Positions 1 to 7,448 of a stretch of DNA of 64,000 nt are shown piece by piece. The stretch is taken from positions 38,134-102,133 of the forward strand of contig CAKRPS010000002.1 of the NCBI GenBank assembly GCA_934385475.1. Direction: 5' to 3'. A program made the translations under genes and the position numbers. Below the pieces are notes generated by a model. That model searched no databases, was not told the origin of the DNA, and saw only the letters and a list, made by a program, of their open reading frames with translations. This stretch comes from an uncultured Lachnospiraceae bacterium (GTDB lineage Bacteria > Bacillota > Clostridia > Lachnospirales > Lachnospiraceae). Position 1 is the first letter of the stretch. Every line of letters starts with the position of its first letter.

Positions 1-14
1 AAAGAATAGTTTGT

Positions 15-41
15 CAGACAAAAGCGTCTGCAAAATGGGGG
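15..41 (+). promoter_or_regulatory. stem-loop abutting Shine-Dalgarno of first gene
   Basis: CAGAC (15-19) and GTCTG (26-30) form a 5-bp stem with a 6-base loop. It is followed five bases later by the purine-rich GGGGG (37-41) that serves the ATG at 47. Bases 1-9 read AAA GAA TAG and may be the tail of a gene lying outside the window. Similar stem-loop plus SD arrangements recur in this locus. Function is unknown. Confidence 0.35.
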
Positions 42-46
42 TTTTT

Positions 47-1120
47 ATGAGCAAGGGAAGAATGGCAAATTTTGAATTGCTGCGGATCGTGGCAATGCTG
101 ATGATCATAGCGCTGCACTATCTGGTGAAAGGGGCTGTGGCAGTACCTTTTGAGGAGAGCACGGCGGCTGTGAATTATGTGGCATGGCTGATTGAGGCAT
201 TGTGTATCGTGGCGGTGAACTGTTATGTGCTGATCAGTGGATACTTTCTGGTGGAATCTACGTGGAAACCGGGACGTGTGGGATCACTGGTCTGCAGGGT
301 TCTGTTTTACTCACTTTTGATCCCTGTTCTGCTTCTTATCATAGGGGAGATTTCTCCGAGCAGTCTGGGAATTTATGACTGGATTGGCTATCTGTTCCCG
401 ATTGACACGGAGCATTACTGGTTTGCAACGGCCTATCTTATCATGTATCTGTTTGCTCCGCTCCTTGCGGAGGGCATTAAGAAAACAGAGAAAAAGCAGT
501 TGGAGCTTTTAATCGTTCTGCTCTTGTTTTTCTTCTCAGCGGTCAAGACCTGTGTTCCGGTTCCTTTTGTGACAGACCGGTACGGGTACGATTTTGGATG
601 GTTCCTCTGCCTGTTTGTAATTGCAGGATATCTTCGGAGATTCGGATTTCCATGGCTTGAGAAAAAGGCTCATGCTGTCAGTCTCTATGTGTTTTCTGCA
701 CTGGGAATATGGGCGATCTCTGTAGGTTCCCATAGTCTTGCCGGGAAGATACAGGCATTTTCTTACTACGAAGATATGCCATATACGTATAACTATCTTC
801 TGTGTGTGATGGGAGCTGTCGGGCTGTTTTATGTATTTAAGGATATGAAGATTGGGGAAGGCAGGGCAGCTAAGATTATCTGTACCTTAGCACCCTATAC
901 CTTTGGGGTGTACCTGCTCCATGAACATATTCTGCTCCGTTATGAATGGATGCAGTGGCTTAAAGTGGATCAGGTAAGCGGAAGTTTCCGGTTTCTTCCC
1001 CATATGATTATGAGTGTTCTGCTGGTATATGTTGTGGGAACGGTGGTTGATTTTGTGAGAGAATGGATTTTTTCGCATGTAGGAGCATTTGCAGCACGGC
1101 TTGTAAAGAAACAGGGGTAA
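47..1120 (+). CDS. acyltransferase family 3 membrane protein (O-acetyltransferase)
   Basis: Polytopic membrane protein of 357 aa with the Acyl_transf_3 (PF01757) signature: an N-terminal FELLR segment in which Arg13 is spaced ten residues from His24 (R-x10-H), then a CYVLISGYFL helix and an EHYWFATAYL segment. Family members move acetyl or other acyl groups from a cytoplasmic donor onto surface sugars, so the likely role is O-acetylation of a glycan made by this locus. The ATG at 47 is chosen because a GGGGG ribosome site lies five bases upstream. A TTG at 11 and an ATG at 35 are in frame but have no ribosome site. Family call is secure; the acyl group and acceptor are not knowable from sequence. 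Confidence 0.85.
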   Translation: MSKGRMANFELLRIVAMLMIIALHYLVKGAVAVPFEESTAAVNYVAWLIEALCIVAVNCYVLISGYFLVESTWKPGRVGSLVCRVLFYSLLIPVLLLIIGEISPSSLGIYDWIGYLFPIDTEHYWFATAYLIMYLFAPLLAEGIKKTEKKQLELLIVLLLFFFSAVKTCVPVPFVTDRYGYDFGWFLCLFVIAGYLRRFGFPWLEKKAHAVSLYVFSALGIWAISVGSHSLAGKIQAFSYYEDMPYTYNYLLCVMGAVGLFYVFKDMKIGEGRAAKIICTLAPYTFGVYLLHEHILLRYEWMQWLKVDQVSGSFRFLPHMIMSVLLVYVVGTVVDFVREWIFSHVGAFAARLVKKQG

Positions 1121-1128
1121 GATAAAGG

Positions 1129-2952
1129 ATGAAGAAGGTAAGGGTTCTTTACGACAAAAACAGGATAGTATTGGAACGATATCTTTTTCCGCTGTTTCTC
1201 ATTCTGTATCCTTTGCTTCGGGTAAATCAGGGACTGGATGTGGCAGATACCACCTACAGTCTGTCCAATTTTGAATTTTTCACATCGATGGACGGGACCT
1301 GGATGGTGGCTACTTTTCTGGCGAATGTGGCAGGCAGTCTTCTGATGAAGCTTCCGTATGGGAATACGCTTCTGGGGATTTATTTTTATACAGCTTTGAT
1401 CCAGTCGGTGACGGCGTGGATCTGTTATCGGACGCTGCGAAAAAAAATGCCGGCCGTTCTTGTCTTTGTGGGGGAATGGATAGCACTTGGACTGTGCTGG
1501 TGTCCTTCTACGATTCTATACAATTACCTGACATACCTGTTTCTGACCTGTGGAATGCTTCTGCTCTACCGGGGAATTGTGAAAGGAAGCATTGGCTGTT
1601 ACATTGGTGCCGGCATATTTCTGGGTGCCAATGTTGCAGTGCGGATGCCGAACGTGGTGCAGATGGCATTGATCGTCGGACTCTGGTATGGAGTCTGCCT
1701 GAAAAGGGAATGGAGCAGGCTGTGGAAAGACACGCTGTGGTGTATCCTTGGATATGCGCTGGGATTTGGAATTCCCTATCTGGCAATCGGGATAAGATAC
1801 GGATGGAACGCTTATCCGGCAATGGTACAGACCATGTTCGCAATGACAGATAAGGCGGTGGACTATAAGCCCTCCGCAATGCTGCTTGGAATGTTTGGAG
1901 ACTATGGAAGAGGCCTGTTCTGGCTGTTTTTTGCTCTCCTTTGTATGGCGGGGGCTGTCTTTTGCGTGATGTTTGGGAAGCGATTGATACAGGGGAGAAC
2001 AGAGCGTATACAAAAAACAGTGCGCGTCGTGGGGACGGTGTGCTATGTTTGTCTGCTGCTGATCGTTCTTCGGCTATACTGGGGAAGAGGCCTGTTCAGT
2101 TTTCGCTATTATGAGTACAGCAGTATTTATTATCCGGCAGTTCTATTGCTGTTAGCCGGTATGATTCTTGCAGCAGGATGTCTGCTGCGGCGTGAAGAAA
2201 AAGAGGATACAAGAGTCTTTGCAATGCTGGTGCTGCTCCAGATTTTTGTGACGCCGCTGGGAAGTAACAATGATCTGTATCCGATCATAAACTGTCTGTT
2301 TGTGGTACTGCCCTTTACGCTATGGCAGAGTTATGAACGTGGAAAATGTATGCGGAAACCGTTTACTATGGTGTGGAGGATACCGACTGTTCTGCTTTGT
2401 CTGTTTGTACTGGTGCAGAGCGTGGGATTTCATATGTTGTTTGCTTTTCAGGATGGTGTGAACGGAGAGAAAAGAACAACGACTGTCTCGGTGCCCCGAA
2501 AGGCACAGGACATTTACACGACGGAAGAAAACGGAGAACTCCTGCAACAGCTTGCAGCCTGTGTACAGGAAGAACAACTGACCGGACAGAGTGCGATCTT
2601 CTATGGAGAGACACCGGGGCTTGGCTATCTGCTGGATATGCCGTCGGCTCTTTCGACATTCTGGCCGGATCTGGATTCTTACCGCTTTACGGAATTTGAG
2701 CAGGATATGCAAAAAGTTCTGGAAAGAGGAGAGCAGGCACCGGAAGAATTGCCGGTTGTTTTTCTGTCAGCAGCCCAGGCAGCTTATCTGAGTGGAGATG
2801 AGGAAGCGATGGAATGGTTTGGCGTTGACCGGGAGAAGCTTGGACAGGATGAGAAGCTGAGGGCACTCGGAGAATTTATGAAGGAACAGGAGTACGGACA
2901 GCTTTACTGTAATGCAAGGTATGCGGTCTATACGCCGAGTTGCCAAAGATAA
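1129..2952 (+). CDS. polytopic membrane protein, possible GT-C type glycosyltransferase
   Basis: 607 aa. Roughly residues 15-440 are a succession of hydrophobic helices, followed by a soluble C-terminal part (about 445-607, probably outside the membrane). An acidic segment GLDVADTTYSLSNF lies after the first helix, where GT-C enzymes usually carry catalytic acidic residues; this is the only hint of function. Starts 8 bases after the acyltransferase stop with an AAAGG ribosome site, so it is translated in the same operon. The protein resembles in architecture the 4188 and 46048 products. I do not recognise a named family; polyprenyl-phosphate-sugar-dependent transferase is a guess from topology and context. 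Confidence 0.55.
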   Translation: MKKVRVLYDKNRIVLERYLFPLFLILYPLLRVNQGLDVADTTYSLSNFEFFTSMDGTWMVATFLANVAGSLLMKLPYGNTLLGIYFYTALIQSVTAWICYRTLRKKMPAVLVFVGEWIALGLCWCPSTILYNYLTYLFLTCGMLLLYRGIVKGSIGCYIGAGIFLGANVAVRMPNVVQMALIVGLWYGVCLKREWSRLWKDTLWCILGYALGFGIPYLAIGIRYGWNAYPAMVQTMFAMTDKAVDYKPSAMLLGMFGDYGRGLFWLFFALLCMAGAVFCVMFGKRLIQGRTERIQKTVRVVGTVCYVCLLLIVLRLYWGRGLFSFRYYEYSSIYYPAVLLLLAGMILAAGCLLRREEKEDTRVFAMLVLLQIFVTPLGSNNDLYPIINCLFVVLPFTLWQSYERGKCMRKPFTMVWRIPTVLLCLFVLVQSVGFHMLFAFQDGVNGEKRTTTVSVPRKAQDIYTTEENGELLQQLAACVQEEQLTGQSAIFYGETPGLGYLLDMPSALSTFWPDLDSYRFTEFEQDMQKVLERGEQAPEELPVVFLSAAQAAYLSGDEEAMEWFGVDREKLGQDEKLRALGEFMKEQEYGQLYCNARYAVYTPSCQR

Positions 2953-2969
2953 AAACAGTGTGCTATACT
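2940..2969 (+). promoter_or_regulatory. sigma-A type promoter with extended -10, ahead of the wecE-like gene
   Basis: TTGCCA (2940-2945), 18-base spacer, TATACT (2964-2969), with TG at 2961-2962 giving an extended -10. The -35 overlaps the end of the preceding coding region. An inverted repeat CTTGGC-N6-GCCGAG (2968-2985, one G-T pair) covers the predicted start point and could be an operator. The same TGCTATACT string occurs in the promoter at 9249-9277. Confidence 0.6.
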
Positions 2970-2993
2970 TGGCTCAAATGCCGAGTGAAGATA

Positions 2994-3022
2994 TGCGCAT
3001 AGAGCATGCGCAGAAATGGGGG
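2994..3022 (+). promoter_or_regulatory. TGCGCA-N7-TGCGCA stem-loop fused to Shine-Dalgarno (copy 1)
   Basis: Two TGCGCA boxes (2994-2999 and 3007-3012) are separated by TAGAGCA. As RNA they pair into a stem of at least 6 bp (7 if the T-A inner pair forms), directly followed by GAAATGGGGG, the ribosome site for the ATG at 3028. Copies with the same spacing occur at 9374 and 46014. Confidence 0.5.
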
Positions 3023-3027
3023 TTACG

Positions 3028-4158
3028 ATGATTAATTTTAATGTACCACCCTATACGGGGAAGGAAATCGAATATATTAGGGAAGCGGTAGAAAACCAGA
3101 AAATCTGTGGAGATGGTCCTTTTACAAAGAAGTGCAGTCAATGGATAGAAGAAAAAACGGGCACGACCAAGTGCCTTCTGACTACGTCCTGTACACATGC
3201 GACGGAGATGGCGGCACTGCTTCTGGATATCAAAGAGGGAGACGAGGTTATTATGCCTTCGTATACCTTTGTCTCTACCGCAGATGCGTTTGTACTGCGT
3301 GGAGCTACGGTGGTGTTTGTGGATATCCGGCCGGATACCATGAATATTGACGAGAATCTGATCGAGGATGCAATTACTGAGCGTACGAAAGCAATCGTAC
3401 CGGTCCACTATGCAGGGGTTGGCTGCGAGATGGACAAGATCATGCAGCTTGCTGCAAAATATAATCTGAAGGTGGTAGAAGATGCCGCACAGGGGATTAT
3501 GGCAAGCTATAAGGGCAAACCACTGGGAACCTTTGGAGAGTTTGGATGCTTCAGTTTTCATGAGACCAAAAATTTCAGTATGGGAGAAGGGGGAGCCCTT
3601 CTGATCCGTGATGAGAAATATATTGAAAATGCAGAAATTTACAGGGAGAAGGGAACCGACCGCAGTAAGTACTACCGGGGACAGGTGGACAAGTATCGTT
3701 GGCAGAATTATGGGTCATCTTATCTGCCCAGCGATATGAATGCAGCATATCTTTACGCACAGCTGCAGCTTGCCGACGAGATCCAGAAGGCAAGAATGGA
3801 TCGGTGGAAGGAATATTGGGAGCAGCTTTCGGGACTGGCACAGGAGGGCAGGATTGAACTGCCACATATTCCGGAGCACTGCGAGCATAATGCGCACATG
3901 TTCTATATCAAGACAAAGGACATGGAGGAACGGACGGCATTGATCGATTATTTGAAAGCGAAAGAAATTCTGTCGGTGTTCCATTATGTTCCATTGCATT
4001 CTGCGCCCGCCGGAATTAAATTCGGAAGATTTCACGGGGAGGACCGCTATACAACCAGAGAAAGCGAGAGACTCCTGCGTCTCCCGATGTATTACCGGCT
4101 GACGGCTGATCAGGTGGAATATATTACGGAGCAGGTTAAGGCGTTTTATCGTGCCTGA
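3028..4158 (+). CDS. wecE: WecE-like dTDP-4-amino-4,6-dideoxyhexose transaminase (DegT/DnrJ/EryC1/StrS)
   Basis: PLP-dependent sugar aminotransferase of 376 aa. The N-terminus MINFNVPPYTGKE and the SFHETKN motif are those of the WecE/RffA branch, which converts dTDP-4-keto-6-deoxyglucose to dTDP-4-amino-4,6-dideoxygalactose using glutamate. The PLP lysine is Lys181. EDAAQG precedes it as the cofactor-contacting segment. The ATG at 3028 is preferred over 3016 because GGGGG lies five bases before it. It follows its own promoter and stem-loop leader. The amino sugar could be finished by the GNAT enzyme at 5965 or the formyltransferase at 22434. No dTDP-glucose synthase or dehydratase is in the window, so the keto-sugar must come from elsewhere. 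Subfamily call is good; exact stereochemistry is inferred. Confidence 0.85.
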   Translation: MINFNVPPYTGKEIEYIREAVENQKICGDGPFTKKCSQWIEEKTGTTKCLLTTSCTHATEMAALLLDIKEGDEVIMPSYTFVSTADAFVLRGATVVFVDIRPDTMNIDENLIEDAITERTKAIVPVHYAGVGCEMDKIMQLAAKYNLKVVEDAAQGIMASYKGKPLGTFGEFGCFSFHETKNFSMGEGGALLIRDEKYIENAEIYREKGTDRSKYYRGQVDKYRWQNYGSSYLPSDMNAAYLYAQLQLADEIQKARMDRWKEYWEQLSGLAQEGRIELPHIPEHCEHNAHMFYIKTKDMEERTALIDYLKAKEILSVFHYVPLHSAPAGIKFGRFHGEDRYTTRESERLLRLPMYYRLTADQVEYITEQVKAFYRA

Positions 4159-4187
4159 TTGTTCTTATGCGCAAGGACAGTAAATTC

Positions 4188-5978
4188 ATGAAGAAAGAAG
4201 CTTTTCGGACAAAATATGCAAACTGCATAGCAATACTGGCTGTCATTGTAATCCATGTGATCGTGATGGCCGGGGTTTTTGACTTTTATTATGATCTGAA
4301 CGACGATACCATGATGAAGGATATTATGTCAGGTGTCTATACCGGAATACCGGATGGACATAATATGCAGACACTGTATCCTTTAGGGCTGTTTGTCAGC
4401 TTTTTGTACAGGCTGTGCGGGGATATTCCCTGGTATGGCCTGTTTTTGTTCCTGTGTCAGTTTGGCTGTCTGTATCTGGTGGGAATAAGGCTATGCCGCA
4501 CCAGAAAGACAATTGAGACGGGTGCAATTCTGACTCTTCTGATCTGGGGAATGTTACTTTTGCACCTCTTACAGGTTCAGTATACGGTCACGTGTGCCAT
4601 ATTGTGTGCAACCGCCATTTTCTGGTTTTATACGACACCGTACAGCGAGATGCGCGGACAATTTGTAAAGCAGAACATTCCGGCTGTGCTGCTTTTGCTG
4701 ACAGCCTATTTGCTGCGCCCGGAGATGATGCTCCTGACACTGCCCTTTGTGGGACTTGCAGGATTTTTTCGTCTGACAACGGAGGGAAAAGGCCTGATCA
4801 GGGAAAAGCTATTCCGGTTTGGAGGCATTGTGGGAATCCTTGCGGCGGGAATGCTTTTGTTCTGGGGATGGGATTGTCTTGCCTACCGCAGTGCACAGTG
4901 GAGTGATTTTCGCTCTTTTTTTGATGCAAGGACCACGGTGTATGATTTCTATCCGGAGATCATCACGGAGGACGGCTATGATGAGATGCTGGAGGAAATC
5001 GGCATTTCGGCATCGCAGCGGGAACTTCTTCGCAATTACAATTTCGGTCTGGATGAACAGATCAATACGGGGATGCTGGAGAGGATTGCCGACTGTGCCA
5101 GAGAACAGATTGGCGGAAACAGGGATTGGAAGACCATTTTTGTACAGCAATTTAAAGAATATCTTTATCGGACCTTTCACAGTGGAGATGCACCATATAA
5201 TCTGATGGTTCTCTGGATGTGGGCAGCGGCACTTTTGCAGTTTTTCATGGTGGAGCCTGGACAGAGAGAAAAATCACTTGTCCGCAGACTGGAAATGGTA
5301 TGGCAGCTTGCGCTTCTTGCGTTAGCCAGAACCTCGATATGGATGTTTATCTTAATGCGGGGAAGGTCACCGGAACGGATTACCCATTCTCTGTATATTG
5401 TGGAGTTTGCTTTTCTGGCGGGTTATCTGATCTGGCATGCTTCGCGATGCGAAAATGTGCCGGAGCGGGTGAGCGGAACAAAGCGGGCAATGGGAGTCCT
5501 CTTTGTGATGATCCTGTTGTTGAATGTCTCTGACAATTTCTCAAAAGAACGTGCAGAGCAGCAGATGAGAATGCAGGTAGAGCAGGAATATCTTGCGATT
5601 GATTTATATGCCAGAGAACATCCGGACAATTTTTATTTTGAAGATGTGTATTCCACGGTCAGCTTTTCCCAGCACCTTTTGCAGAAAAGGGATAATACCT
5701 GTGCAAATTATGATATTATGGGAGGATGGATGTGTAAAAGTCCTCTTTACAGGCAGAAACTGGAAAACTTCGGCATTTCCTCTGCGGGGGAAGGTCTGCT
5801 AAAGCAGGAAAACGTGTTTTTGATTCTGTCAGATGCGGAGGCAAAGAGCGGTCTGACATGGATAGAGGATTACTATGATTCTTCTGGAACGGCGGTTGAT
5901 GTTTCTATGACGGATCGGATCGGTGAACATTACGGGGTATATGAGATAAGCAGGAGCGTGGAAGATGAAGGAAGATAG
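4188..5978 (+). CDS. polytopic membrane protein of unknown function
   Basis: 596 aa. Hydrophobic helices occupy most of residues 10-460, interrupted by a loop of about 90 residues (near 245-335) predicted to be outside, and the last 130 residues are soluble. The N-terminal loop carries DLNDDTMMKDI just after the first helix, an acidic pattern similar in position to GT-C glycosyltransferases and to the IDDYNYGA segment of the 46048 product. The ATG at 4188 follows AAGGA at ten bases. An in-frame ATG at 4167 has no ribosome site. TGCGCA also occurs at 4168-4173, as a single box. It overlaps the next gene by 14 bases. Unrecognised family; a membrane sugar transferase is possible but unproven. 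Confidence 0.5.
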   Translation: MKKEAFRTKYANCIAILAVIVIHVIVMAGVFDFYYDLNDDTMMKDIMSGVYTGIPDGHNMQTLYPLGLFVSFLYRLCGDIPWYGLFLFLCQFGCLYLVGIRLCRTRKTIETGAILTLLIWGMLLLHLLQVQYTVTCAILCATAIFWFYTTPYSEMRGQFVKQNIPAVLLLLTAYLLRPEMMLLTLPFVGLAGFFRLTTEGKGLIREKLFRFGGIVGILAAGMLLFWGWDCLAYRSAQWSDFRSFFDARTTVYDFYPEIITEDGYDEMLEEIGISASQRELLRNYNFGLDEQINTGMLERIADCAREQIGGNRDWKTIFVQQFKEYLYRTFHSGDAPYNLMVLWMWAAALLQFFMVEPGQREKSLVRRLEMVWQLALLALARTSIWMFILMRGRSPERITHSLYIVEFAFLAGYLIWHASRCENVPERVSGTKRAMGVLFVMILLLNVSDNFSKERAEQQMRMQVEQEYLAIDLYAREHPDNFYFEDVYSTVSFSQHLLQKRDNTCANYDIMGGWMCKSPLYRQKLENFGISSAGEGLLKQENVFLILSDAEAKSGLTWIEDYYDSSGTAVDVSMTDRIGEHYGVYEISRSVEDEGR

Positions 5979-6504
5979 CCTACAGTTCAGGGCAATGACG
6001 ATAGAGGACACGGACAAGATTGTAAAGTGGCGTAACCGTGAGTTTGTCAGGAAAAATTTTATCTATCAGGAGCCCTTTACAAGACAGGAACACCTATCCT
6101 GGATAGAGACGCAGGTCAATACCGGAAGGGTCGTGCAGTTTATCATAAGCCTGCCGGAGGGAAGAGAGATCGGAAGCGTTTATCTGCGGGATATTGACCG
6201 AAAGGAAGGCCATGCGGAATTTGGCATTTTCATTGGGGAGCCGGATGCGGTGAACCATGGATACGGGACGGAGGCAACAAACTGGGTACTGTCTTACGCA
6301 TTTGAAGAACTGAAGCTGCAGAAGGTATTCCTGAGGGTTCTCTCAGATAACCTGAGAGCCAGAAAAAGCTATGAACATGCGGGATTTCAAATGATAGAAG
6401 GAGAAGAAGAGACGGTGACATTGTTGGATGGGAAACACCAGGTGATCTTTATGGAGATGACCCGTGAGCGTTTTGCCACAAGGAAACAGAGAGGGTGTGT
6501 ATGA
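5965..6504 (+). CDS. GNAT-family sugar N-acetyltransferase (PseH/RimJ-like)
   Basis: 179 aa, a full single GNAT domain. The N-terminal WRNREFVRKNF segment and the acetyl-CoA pyrophosphate loop around NHGYGTEA, followed by NLRARKSYEHAGF, match RimJ/RimL and PseH-type enzymes. PseH and WecD homologues acetylate the amino group of nucleotide-linked 4-amino-4,6-dideoxy sugars. Two genes upstream is a WecE-like transaminase that makes such an amine, so the likely substrate is a 4-amino-4,6-dideoxyhexose. It begins inside the end of the preceding gene and the following gene starts on its last codons (ATGA-type coupling at 6501). Ribosomal protein acetylation is the alternative but context argues against it. 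Confidence 0.75.
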   Translation: MKEDSLQFRAMTIEDTDKIVKWRNREFVRKNFIYQEPFTRQEHLSWIETQVNTGRVVQFIISLPEGREIGSVYLRDIDRKEGHAEFGIFIGEPDAVNHGYGTEATNWVLSYAFEELKLQKVFLRVLSDNLRARKSYEHAGFQMIEGEEETVTLLDGKHQVIFMEMTRERFATRKQRGCV

Positions 6505-7448
6505 AAAAGAAAATCAGTTTTGTGATTCCCTGTTATCGTTCGTCGCAGACGATCGGCGGGGTAGTCGATGAAATCAATAAGACGATGGAGGGAATGCAGG
6601 AATATTCCTATGAGATCATTCTGGTAAATGACGCCTCTCCGGATGATACCTTCGATACGCTAAGAGCACTGTGTACCACACAGAAAAATATCTGTGCCAT
6701 AAATCTTGCCAAGAATTTTGGACAGCATGCCGCGTTGATGGCGGGGTTTCATTATGTGAAGGGAGATATTGTGGTCTGCCTGGATGACGATGGACAGACT
6801 CCGGCAGATGAGGCAGGAAAGCTTCTTGGTGGAATTGAACAGGGGGCAGACGTGGTATATGCCAGCTACGCCCATAAGAAACATTCTCTGTTCCGCAATT
6901 TCGGAAGCTGGGTCAATGAGGTGATGGCGACCGTGATGCTTGGTAAGCCGAAGGAACTGTACGTGTCCAGCTACTTTGCAGCAAGACGTTTTGTGGTGGA
7001 TGAGATGATGGGCTACAGCAATCCCTATCCCTATGTGATCGGTCTGGTGCTGCGTTCCACCAAAAATATTGTTAATGTGGAGGTGAATCACAGAGAAAGG
7101 AAGGTCGGCAACTCAGGCTATACGCTGGGAAAGCTTTTGGCGCTGTGGTTTAATGGATTCACCGCTTTCAGTGTAAAGCCACTCCGGCTTGCAACTGTGA
7201 TCGGAACGATTTCTGCATTGGCCGGATTCCTGTATGGAATCTATACGGTAATTAAGAAATTTGTCAATCCGGATGTGGTGATCGGATTCAGTGCGTTGAT
7301 GTCGGCGATTGTTTTTTTCTGTGGCCTGATCCTTTTGATGCTTGGAATTATCGGAGAATATGTGGGAAGAATTTATATATCCCTGAACAACTCTCCGCAG
7401 TTTGTGGTAAGAGAGAGTATTGATGAACGAGATACGGATGAAAATTAA
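6501..7448 (+). CDS. GT2 polyprenyl-phosphate glycosyltransferase (GtrB/DPM-like)
   Basis: 315 aa. The GT-A domain (residues 1-225) starts with ISFVIPCYRSS, has LVNDASPDDT for nucleotide binding and CLDDDGQTP as the metal-binding DXD region. Two transmembrane helices close the protein (about 230-255 and 265-290). This is the layout of bactoprenyl-phosphate glucosyl/mannosyl transferases such as GtrB, which load a sugar onto a lipid carrier for use on the outer face of the membrane. Its product would feed GT-C type enzymes, and several unassigned polytopic proteins of this locus (1129, 4188, 7423) are candidates. The ATG at 6501 follows GAGGG. Sugar identity is unknown. Confidence 0.85.
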   Translation: MKKKISFVIPCYRSSQTIGGVVDEINKTMEGMQEYSYEIILVNDASPDDTFDTLRALCTTQKNICAINLAKNFGQHAALMAGFHYVKGDIVVCLDDDGQTPADEAGKLLGGIEQGADVVYASYAHKKHSLFRNFGSWVNEVMATVMLGKPKELYVSSYFAARRFVVDEMMGYSNPYPYVIGLVLRSTKNIVNVEVNHRERKVGNSGYTLGKLLALWFNGFTAFSVKPLRLATVIGTISALAGFLYGIYTVIKKFVNPDVVIGFSALMSAIVFFCGLILLMLGIIGEYVGRIYISLNNSPQFVVRESIDERDTDEN

